Assembly (NCBI GenBank): GCA_900758315.1
Contig: CAAERF010000436.1
Location: 1-10,506, forward strand
DNA: 10,506 nucleotides
Origin: an uncultured Oscillospiraceae bacterium
Lineage (GTDB): Bacteria > Bacillota > Clostridia > Oscillospirales > Oscillospiraceae
Direction of reading: 5' to 3'
Of this stretch, positions 1-5,517 are shown one piece after another. Position 1 is the stretch's first letter, and each line of letters opens with the position of its first letter. The position numbers were made by a program, and so were the translations under genes. The notes under the pieces were generated by a model, which was not told the DNA's origin, made no database searches, and saw only the letters and a program-made list of their open reading frames with translations.

Positions 1-177
1 CAGCAGTGCGAGAATGCGGGTGCAATTTTGCATTCGCTCGAAACCAAGGGAATCTCCATTTCTCTGCGCACCTACTATGTCCATCGGGATGAAGCTATTG
101 AGATTCTCAGCTCGATATTGTGGGGATATACCTCTCAGGATTGCGAGAAAATCACCAAACTGCTGACACTCGATTGA
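1..177 (+). CDS. 3' end of an unassigned protein (58 residues)
   Basis: Frame 1 is open from the window edge to a TGA at 175-177 and gives the last 58 residues of a protein whose start lies upstream. The visible part is mixed hydrophilic and hydrophobic, with no membrane segment and no motif I can name. It ends in an acidic, leucine-containing tail (ITKLLTLD). It lies upstream of a VirB2-like gene on the same strand, so it is probably another component of the conjugation operon. About 125 bases without a gene separate it from the next gene, and no clear terminator is seen there. The reading frame is reliable because codon use resembles the neighbours. The function is unknown to me. Confidence 0.6.
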   Translation, partial: QQCENAGAILHSLETKGISISLRTYYVHRDEAIEILSSILWGYTSQDCEKITKLLTLD

Positions 178-302
178 CCCTGCACAATATCCGCACAAAA
201 TCAGCAGAGCGAAGGCCTTTTTTCCTGCACAGCCAATTTGTTATCATGGTAATGGCCTACTTTTGGCGATTCTTAAAGCATTTTTGCACACAGGAGGTTT
301 CA

Positions 303-692
303 ATGACTAAGAAAAACACACGTTCTTGCTCTCATAAGCGCATAAAAGCTGCCCTTTGTGCTGCCATGTGCAACGTACTGACCGCAATGCCCGCTTTTGC
401 AACCGGCGAGGATAATTCCTCTACCGCCACAACCGGCACCACCGTCTGGACGAAAGCCAGCGAAATCATGCAGGATGTCTACTCGCAGATCATCTCTATC
501 TCCACCGTCACAGCCGTGGTCTGCGCCGCCGTTGCCCTGCTGCTGATGAACTTTTCAAAGAACGGCAAGACCGTGGATGACTCCCGCGCATGGCTCAAGC
601 GCATTGCCATCACTTGGGCGATTCTGAACGGTCTCGGCTTCATCATGGCCTACGTTACGCCGTTCTTCCAGGGCGGCACTTGGAATCCGTAA
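303..692 (+). CDS. VirB2/TrbC-like small membrane (pilin-type) conjugation protein
   Basis: This 129-residue protein has the plan of VirB2/TrbC-type T4SS subunits. It has a basic N-terminus and a signal peptide with a probable cleavage site after AFA (residue 33). A short Thr/Ser-rich stretch follows, then two membrane segments (about 63-84 and 101-122) separated by a short charged loop containing KNGKTVDD. Such proteins form the channel or pilus fibre, or a small inner-membrane piece of the mating channel in Gram-positives. The ATG at 303 is chosen because AGGAGG lies at 292-297, five bases upstream. The frame is open further upstream (to 120), but those starts lack a ribosome site and would bury the signal peptide. 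It is followed by the VirB6-like gene. Family assignment rests on size, topology and neighbourhood, not on a diagnostic motif. Confidence 0.7.
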   Translation: MTKKNTRSCSHKRIKAALCAAMCNVLTAMPAFATGEDNSSTATTGTTVWTKASEIMQDVYSQIISISTVTAVVCAAVALLLMNFSKNGKTVDDSRAWLKRIAITWAILNGLGFIMAYVTPFFQGGTWNP

Positions 693-711
693 ACCTGCGC
701 GGAATTGCAAC

Positions 712-719
712 AAGGAGGT
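712..719 (+). promoter_or_regulatory. Ribosome binding site that decides a TTG start
   Basis: AAGGAGGT lies nine bases before the TTG at 728, and no ATG stands at a suitable distance. This strong Shine-Dalgarno sequence fixes the start of the VirB6-like gene at a non-standard codon. Confidence 0.75.
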
Positions 720-727
720 GAACGCCT

Positions 728-1438
728 TTGGGCATTTTAGATGGCATTGTGGATTGGCTGGCAACGCAGGTGATGAATTTTCTGGATTTGGCATCCACAT
801 CAGTACTTGGCGCGCTGGGCTGCAATATGGATACGTTCAAGCGGTACTTTCCTGCTGCTTCAGCCATGTATGAGATTTTCATCTGGACCGCCATCGGGTT
901 AGTGCTGCTAAACCTTGTGTGGCAGCTTTACCGCTGCTATGGCGCAGGGTTTGACATTGACACCGAGAATCCCATCAATCTGGTGGTGCGCTCTGTAATT
1001 TTCCTGCTTCTGATTTGGTATTGCGATGACATCGTCAACCTTGCCTTACAGATCGGCGGCACACCCTACAACTGGATTCTGGATAGCAGTCTCCCCGGCG
1101 TGCAGTTCGGAGACTTCAATTCTGTACTACTCGTCATCATTGGCGTAATTGCCAATGGCTCAGTGGCGCTAATTGCGCTGATTCTCGTTGTGGTTCTGGC
1201 ATGGAACTACTTAAAGCTGCTTTTGGAGGCCGCCGAGAGATATATTGTGCTGGGAATTCTGGTTTTCACCGCGCCACTTGCCTTTGCCATGGGCGCGGCT
1301 CGCGGCACAAACAATATTTTCAAAAGCTGGTGCCGAATGTTCAGTGGGCAGCTTCTGCTGCTGATTATGAACGCATGGTGCTTGAAACTGTTCGTCAATA
1401 TGGTCGGTGAATTTCTCGCTAATCCGCTTTCCTTATAG
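728..1438 (+). CDS. VirB6/TrbL-like polytopic T4SS channel protein (TTG start)
   Basis: This 236-residue, strongly hydrophobic protein has about five or six membrane segments (roughly 46-68, 85-107, 132-165 counted as one or two, 172-190 and 205-226). The stretch from 170, ERYIVLGILVFTAPLAFA, followed by a small-residue and basic turn and then an amphipathic W-C-R-M-F-S-G segment, is characteristic of the VirB6/TrbL-like proteins of Firmicutes conjugative elements. It is the inner-membrane platform through which DNA and substrates pass. It is somewhat short for the family (250-350 residues is common). Translation begins at TTG with a strong upstream AAGGAGGT. It ends with TAG, which overlaps the ribosome site (AGGAG at 1437-1441) of the next gene, so the two are probably translationally coupled. 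Confidence 0.8.
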   Translation: MGILDGIVDWLATQVMNFLDLASTSVLGALGCNMDTFKRYFPAASAMYEIFIWTAIGLVLLNLVWQLYRCYGAGFDIDTENPINLVVRSVIFLLLIWYCDDIVNLALQIGGTPYNWILDSSLPGVQFGDFNSVLLVIIGVIANGSVALIALILVVVLAWNYLKLLLEAAERYIVLGILVFTAPLAFAMGAARGTNNIFKSWCRMFSGQLLLLIMNAWCLKLFVNMVGEFLANPLSL

Positions 1439-1449
1439 GAGATTTTTGC

Positions 1450-2364
1450 ATGAAAAAAACTCTGTTTACCCTATTCACCGCTATCAACCTTATACTTCTG
1501 TACTGCCCAGCCGCTCTTGCTTTGACCGAGGATGAAGCTGCTGCGGCCGTGGATGCGCAGGGCAAGGATGCTGTATCTGGCAATCTGTTTCTGTGGTTGC
1601 TGTGCGCGATTGCTTTTCTCAAGGTCAGCACCAAGCTGGACGGCATCCTGCACTCGCTGGGCATCGGCGTTTCACGTTCGCCCGGCTCAATGCTGTCCGA
1701 AGCTCTGCTGGCTTTCCGTGGTTTTGAAATCGGCAAAGCCTTTATAGGACTGGGTGCTGCAAAAGCCGCCGCTGCCACTACTAATACGAAAACCACACCC
1801 AGCAATACCTTTGCAGGTGGGCTTTCCGGCGTGGTGAGCCGTCATGTGCAGCAAAGTACCGCAAGTTCCATCAGTGGGCAATCCGGTGGCATCGGTGCAT
1901 CTCTGGGCGGGTCCATGTACCATAACAGCCTTGGCAAAGATGGCGGCTTCGCCAGCAAGGTCATCGGTTCTATCGCCACCGGACAGACAGGCGGCAGTAT
2001 TACAGGCGACAGCGCTGTAGAAGCGCTCAATGGCTATTTTGCCAGCACCAGCGATGCGGAGGCCATGCCTATTTCCGCCACTGGCGAAAATATTCCCACT
2101 GCAATGGCAACCGATGAAAACGATGCTGTGATTGACTCTCCTATCTCCGCCACGCCGCTGGCGCTGGAGGGCGATAGCACAATTGCTGTTTCTCCGACAA
2201 GGGATAGTGAAATTATCATGCGCGCCGGTGGCGGCTCCTCTGTTGTGGAACAGACCGCCATTCCCACTTCGTCTTCTATCCAACAGGCAGCTATGAACCG
2301 CGTGCTGCTGGGGCAGATGGGCAACAGCGTCAAAGATGTGGAAATCGGCGGCGGTAAGATTTAA
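1450..2364 (+). CDS. Secreted/membrane Ala-Gly-Ser-rich conjugation protein, ended by an in-frame TAA
   Basis: This 304-residue product begins with a signal peptide (hydrophobic core 5-18, probable cleavage after ALA at 24). A second membrane segment lies at about 43-60, followed by a short helical part with MLSEALLAFRGFEIGKAF. From about 105 comes a long low-complexity region rich in Ala, Gly, Ser and Thr, and then an acidic, Ala-rich stretch. AGGAG at 1437-1441 sets the ATG at 1450. The protein stops at TAA 2362-2364, directly after DVEIGGGKI. The same frame stays open for another 79 codons with protein-like sequence, so the natural product was probably about 384 residues and the TAA is likely a nonsense mutation. 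It sits between VirB6-like and M23 genes. I infer a role in the mating channel, but no enzyme motif is visible. Confidence 0.7.
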   Translation: MKKTLFTLFTAINLILLYCPAALALTEDEAAAAVDAQGKDAVSGNLFLWLLCAIAFLKVSTKLDGILHSLGIGVSRSPGSMLSEALLAFRGFEIGKAFIGLGAAKAAAATTNTKTTPSNTFAGGLSGVVSRHVQQSTASSISGQSGGIGASLGGSMYHNSLGKDGGFASKVIGSIATGQTGGSITGDSAVEALNGYFASTSDAEAMPISATGENIPTAMATDENDAVIDSPISATPLALEGDSTIAVSPTRDSEIIMRAGGGSSVVEQTAIPTSSSIQQAAMNRVLLGQMGNSVKDVEIGGGKI

Positions 2365-2406
2365 GGGCGTGAGATTATCCCCGGCCGCGGTCAGATTCAG
2401 TTTGCC

Positions 2407-2604
2407 ATGTACAATGCCCGCCAGTACGAAAAGCCAGAGGGGCACTTTACTGAGCAGACATCCCGCGATGGCGAAAAGTGGTACAAGGTCTATGCTACGA
2501 CTCGCGTAGAAAAAACGCCCACCGTTCAGGACGAACGCGGGCGCATGCAGTATGATGAGCGTAAAGTAGCCGCCATGCCAAAGGCTCCGGCGCGGAGACA
2601 CTAA
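2407..2604 (+). pseudogene. 3' remnant of the preceding gene beyond an in-frame stop
   Basis: This is the same frame as the gene at 1450, open from 2365 (just after the TAA) to TAA 2602-2604. The first ATG is at 2407 and would give 65 residues. No ribosome site precedes it (the bases before it are pyrimidine-mixed, without GGAG), and the coding-like sequence already starts at 2365 with GREIIPGRGQIQF. The content is hydrophilic, with aromatic and charged residues (MYNARQYEKPEGHF, GEKWYKVYA) and a basic C-terminus, like the soluble tail of a longer protein. I read it as the C-terminal domain of the upstream gene, cut off by a nonsense codon. It could still be made by readthrough or reinitiation. 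Its stop codon abuts the ATG of the M23 gene. Confidence 0.65.
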
Positions 2605-3825
2605 ATGATTGAAAACAATAATCAAAATTCACGGCAAGCTGCTTCAACAGCATTTCACAATGCGCCGAAACTTGCCAAAATCGCACAGGCGGGCATACAT
2701 GGCGGTTCTGCCGGGGCTGCTGCCGAAGCTACGGTGCAGTATCGCAAGGAAGTACTGGTCGTTGTCATTGCAGTCCTGTTGCTGCCGGTTCTGGTTCTGC
2801 TCATGCTGCCCGGCGCGATTTTTGGCGCACTGACACAGCCCAGCACGGCGGTCAATGATGATTTGGAAATCGCATCCAATGTAATCCTGCTTCGCAATGC
2901 AGTATCAGATATTTTGCAGGAAAACTACGAGGACTCCCTTGCCGAAATAGAAGCCGAGCGTGCAAACCTCACCTACAGCGACATTGATGATTTCGTGGGT
3001 GGTCATGTCTCCTACAATGCCTTTCAACTCATTTCTATGTACTCCGCTTACCAAGGAGAGGACGACTATACCAAAATCAGCCTAGCCGACCTTTCCGCAC
3101 AGGTACAAGCGCACCATGCAGAATATTATACTTACATCACCTCCGAAGAGGTCCGCACCGAACCAGTGCAGAAAGAGGTGCGCGGGCAGACCATAACCGT
3201 CCAAGAGGATCACACCTACACCGTTTTCACACTTTCTTATGTGGGCGATGACTACTTTGCCGACACGGTTTGGCAGCTTGACGACAAGCAGAAAAGCTAT
3301 GCTGATGCCTATGCGCACAATCTGACCGTCTACCTCCATGAAATAGAAGAACGTGAGGACATCTCGATTCTGGGGCAGATCAATGATTCACTTATTGATG
3401 ATAACTCTCCTGCTCCGAGCGGCGGGTTCGGCAATCCGTTCAACGACCCAAACTGGGAGCAGCACATCACTTCTTTCTTTGGCAAACGCGAGGATGTCGG
3501 TATTCCCGGCAAGGATACCACCAACCACAATGGTTTGGATATTGCCTATCCCTACGGTACGCCGATTCTTGCAGTGGAGGCCGGCACGGTCATTAAAGCA
3601 GGATACCATGTCAGCTACGGCAACTATCTGGTCATCAACCACGGTGGCGGGTATTGCACTCTTTACGCCCATTGCAGCCAGCTTTTGGCACAGGTTGGTG
3701 ATACGGTGAACAAGTACGACACCATTGCCAAGGTTGGTGCTACCGGCGATGTGACCGGAAACCATCTTCATATCTGTGTCATCATCAACGGTATCTATGT
3801 AAATCCAAAGGATTACCTTAACTAA
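2605..3825 (+). CDS. Membrane-anchored M23 (LytM-type) peptidase of the conjugation machinery
   Basis: This 406-residue protein is likely the wall-opening enzyme of the T4SS, filling the VirB1 role. A cytoplasmic N-terminus of about 48 residues precedes one membrane segment (about 49-70), so the rest lies outside. A middle region (about 85-270) has helical and acidic stretches and a Thr/Val-rich part. The C-terminal M23 domain (about 285-405) shows HNGLD (H308, D312), YAH (H356) and HLH (H387, H389). By analogy with LytM, H308, D312 and H389 bind zinc, while H356 and H387 are catalytic. All are present, so the enzyme should be active as a peptidoglycan endopeptidase. The ATG follows the previous TAA without a gap, and GGAG at 2594-2597 is the ribosome site. 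No NlpC/P60 or transglycosylase domain, often paired with such proteins, is seen here. Confidence 0.88.
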   Translation: MIENNNQNSRQAASTAFHNAPKLAKIAQAGIHGGSAGAAAEATVQYRKEVLVVVIAVLLLPVLVLLMLPGAIFGALTQPSTAVNDDLEIASNVILLRNAVSDILQENYEDSLAEIEAERANLTYSDIDDFVGGHVSYNAFQLISMYSAYQGEDDYTKISLADLSAQVQAHHAEYYTYITSEEVRTEPVQKEVRGQTITVQEDHTYTVFTLSYVGDDYFADTVWQLDDKQKSYADAYAHNLTVYLHEIEEREDISILGQINDSLIDDNSPAPSGGFGNPFNDPNWEQHITSFFGKREDVGIPGKDTTNHNGLDIAYPYGTPILAVEAGTVIKAGYHVSYGNYLVINHGGGYCTLYAHCSQLLAQVGDTVNKYDTIAKVGATGDVTGNHLHICVIINGIYVNPKDYLN

Positions 3826-3840
3826 TTCAAGCGGATATTT

Positions 3841-3870
3841 TGCGCTTTTCGCGCACTTTACATTTTTTTC
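3841..3870 (+). terminator. Weak possible terminator after the conjugation operon
   Basis: TGCGC (3841-3845) and GCGCA (3851-3855) form a five-base stem with loop TTTTC. A T-run begins about eight bases later, at 3863. The stem is short and the gap long, so termination here is uncertain, but the position just after the last gene of the operon fits. Confidence 0.3.
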
Positions 3871-4026
3871 TTTTCTCTCCCCTACTCACTTGCACGCCGA
3901 CTTCGGTACTTGTTGCTATAATGCATCTTTAATTTGTCTCTGTTGCCGCTGTCTCTGTTGTCATAATTTTAATTTGGCTTCTACTCCTCCCCTATCTCAC
4001 TTCATTATTTATACGACTGCTGATAA

Positions 4027-4988
4027 CGGAGATTGTTACCGCACATTTTTTCATTCCTCTCTATTTCAACCTAATAACTACCGAAAGCATGCCGAGGTTT
4101 TTACCGCGAAAAAAGCTCTGCTCGCTCTCTCACCATGCCTCAAGATGACTCACTGGCCTTTCCTCAGCCTATTTATAGAAAGTTGAAAGCTACAAAATGT
4201 ACATTTATTATGAAATATACATTTTGTTTTTATTATTGTTTGAATTACGCCCGTCCAATCCGACCTATGCATTTCGATTTTTTTCGCGTTTTTTTCGCGT
4301 TAAGTATCTATTTTTTTGTGCATCCACTCTGCTGTAGAGTTGCACATTTTAGTCGTTCTATCGTTATTATTATTTGTACTTTCTCTGATTTTTTCTCTCG
4401 GTAAATTTCTCCGTTTATATAAATTACCTCTATTTTGGTTTACATCTTGTTGTTTTACGTGTTGTATATACGAATTGTATTCTTTTATGACGTAATTACC
4501 CTGCTTCTCCTATGTTTTCTTATCCCTCTCCCCTCTTCTGATTTCAGTAAGTACTATTTTTTCCCAAGCATTCAAACAGAATTGCTTCTACAATTTTACT
4601 TTTTATGATCCATCATATCCGACACCAAAGCAGAGATTATTACCGCGAAAAAAGTTTTTTACTTCATACATACACTTTTCTTTGTGAGCATTCGCGTAAA
4701 AAGGCTTCCTTTTATCACGAGTTTTTTACCACGAAAAAAATTAGTTTATCCCTATTCCCCTGCACTCCGCCATCTCGGTGTAAGCGTTGATCTCTATCTA
4801 TCTTAAATTTCTGTCCAAGCCCCATCTGTTACTTCTCCTTTATATTTGCCTACACCCCAAAACGGAGATTGTTACCGCACGTTTTTCTCTTTACTTTCTT
4901 TTGCAACAGAACTCCTCAATTCCGAGGTTTTTACTGCACCATTTCCCCTGCGTATCCTTCGCAACAATAAGACAGAGTTTTTTACCGC
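4027..4988 (+). repeat. Seven dispersed 16-bp repeats, consensus CNGAGNTTNTTACCGC
   Basis: Ungapped copies lie at 4027-4042, 4092-4107, 4631-4646, 4717-4732, 4863-4878, 4922-4937 and 4973-4988, all in the same orientation. Copies 1 and 5 are identical (CGGAGATTGTTACCGC). Copies 2 and 6 differ at one base (CCGAGGTTTTTACCGC versus ACTGC). Copies 3 and 7 begin CAGAG. Copy 4 is the most diverged (ACGAGTTTTTTACCAC). Copies 2, 3 and 4 are followed by an A-run, for example CGCGAAAAAA. The left half, CGGAG(A/G)TTnTT, is also the core of the compact iterons at 5120-5246, which lack the ACCGC half. They are probably protein-binding sites of the replicon, with Rep the obvious candidate. Confidence 0.7.
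4192..4227. repeat. Inverted repeat ACAAAATGTA / TACATTTTGT
   Basis: A perfect 10-bp inverted repeat (4192-4201 and 4218-4227) encloses a 16-base AT-rich loop. The left arm overlaps a 12-bp perfect palindrome, AAATGTACATTT, at 4195-4206. The right arm is followed by TTTTATTATT. It could be a binding site for a dimeric protein or a weak AT-rich hairpin. No gene starts nearby, so its role is unknown. Confidence 0.5.
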
Positions 4989-5116
4989 GCAAATTTTCAT
5001 TTCCCACTTTCTTTTGCTGTTTGCAAAAAAGACTACTTCTGCAAATCTTCGATTTTATACTCGTAATCATCCTTATAACCCAGCCTATAACATGAAAAAA
5101 GAGCTTTTTTCGCTCA

Positions 5117-5335
5117 AAACGGAGATTCTTTCATCTCAACTGCCATGAAATTATCTCCGTTTGACGGAAAAGGAATCTCCGCTTTCAAATGAAAGAACCT
5201 CCGTTATCTCGGAAAGAATCTCCGTTGTAAATAGAAAAAACCTCCGCTTCTTCTATATAATAATAAAATATAAAAGAGTAAAAAGTAATTATATAAGTCT
5301 TTAAGAAAAACCAAAAATAAAATCACCTGTTAAAA
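5117..5335. other. Probable theta replication origin (iterons plus AT-rich unwinding stretch)
   Basis: The iteron array is followed at once by about 75 bases of nearly pure A/T (5251-5325, with runs such as TATATAATAATAAAATATAA), the expected DNA unwinding element. The rep promoter begins at 5340. I could not find a good DnaA box (TTATNCACA) here. The assignment rests on the iterons, the AT-rich block and the adjacent initiator gene. Confidence 0.72.
5120..5246. repeat. Compact iteron array: five direct copies plus one inverted copy
   Basis: The core CTCCG occurs at 5155, 5177, 5199, 5220 and 5242, a pitch of 22, 22, 21 and 22 bp. Read on the minus strand, the copies fit CGGAG(A/G)TTCTTTYMT (copy 3 CGGAGGTTCTTTCATT, copy 4 CGGAGATTCTTTCCGA). 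One copy in the opposite orientation, CGGAGATTCTTTCATC, lies at 5120-5135. A pitch of two helical turns just upstream of a Rep_3-type gene is the textbook layout of an iteron-regulated theta origin. The Rep protein encoded downstream is the expected binder. Confidence 0.85.
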
Positions 5336-5339
5336 GCGT

Positions 5340-5368
5340 TTGACAATTTTTTTTAGATAATGTATGAT
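5340..5368 (+). promoter_or_regulatory. rep promoter with an overlapping small palindrome
   Basis: TTGACA (5340-5345), a 17-base spacer and TATGAT (5363-5368) form a near-consensus sigma-A promoter. An 11-base palindrome, ATACTTAGTAT (5367-5377), overlaps the end of the -10 box, and a second TATGAT follows at 5375-5380. A repressor or Rep itself could bind here. Transcription would start near 5375, leaving a leader of about 140 nt before rep in which I see no open reading frame of note and no convincing antisense promoter. Confidence 0.7.
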
Positions 5369-5517
5369 ACTTAGTATGATGTGTAGGTGTACCCTTATCT
5401 AAATCTGCAAATGCCCTCACAGATTCTCCATGCCGACAGTTCCCCATAATTGACGATTGGTTCATAAAGAAAGGTATAGACAAAGTGGATTCTCAATCTT
5501 TTGTCTTATAGTATTCT

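Larger units (their letters stand above)
3826..5110. other. Long non-coding, pyrimidine-rich region upstream of the origin
   Basis: For about 1.28 kb there is no gene I can support. The + strand is dominated by T and C over the whole stretch; for example, about three quarters of 3841-3900 is pyrimidine. The open frames that exist translate to Phe/Ser/Leu-rich, low-complexity products without ribosome sites, which is what such a base bias yields by chance. The region holds seven ordered 16-bp repeats (listed separately), a long inverted repeat at 4192-4227, and runs such as TTTTTTTCGCG near 4277-4301. It ends where the compact iteron array begins, so it is most likely an extended part of the replication control region. 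Confidence 0.65.

Noticed and set aside
120..302. Longer N-terminus for the VirB2-like gene, from upstream in-frame starts at 120 or 246
   Set aside because: Neither start has a ribosome site. ATG 303 has AGGAGG at the right distance and places the signal peptide at the N-terminus.
2362..2364. Reassignment of TAA to an amino acid in this organism
   Set aside because: TAA is used as the normal stop of most genes in the window (ends at 692, 2604, 3825, 7083, 8282, 9546, 10031), so a general code change is excluded. Only local readthrough remains possible.
1687..2625. 312-codon minus-strand open frame
   Set aside because: It lies antisense to the low-complexity conjugation gene and its tail. 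The GC-rich biased codons of that gene leave the opposite strand open, and the product has no recognisable character.
3890..5148. Several + strand open frames of 60-102 codons in the non-coding tract
   Set aside because: They translate to low-complexity Phe/Ser/Leu/Cys-rich products, overlap one another in different frames, lack ribosome sites and follow from the T/C bias. The repeats also run through them.
5120..5246. CRISPR-like reading of the regularly spaced repeats
   Set aside because: The conserved unit is only about 12 bases with about 10 bases between units, far from the 28-37 bp repeats and similar spacers of CRISPR. Iterons beside a rep gene explain it fully.
5090..5340. DnaA boxes near the iterons
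   Set aside because: No TTATNCACA or close match on either strand. TTACCGCACA in the distal repeats differs too much.
5381..5517. Antisense RNA promoter opposite the rep leader
   Set aside because: On the minus strand I found only a TTGAGA and a TATACC about 12 bases apart, too close for a sigma-A promoter. There is no support for a counter-transcribed RNA.
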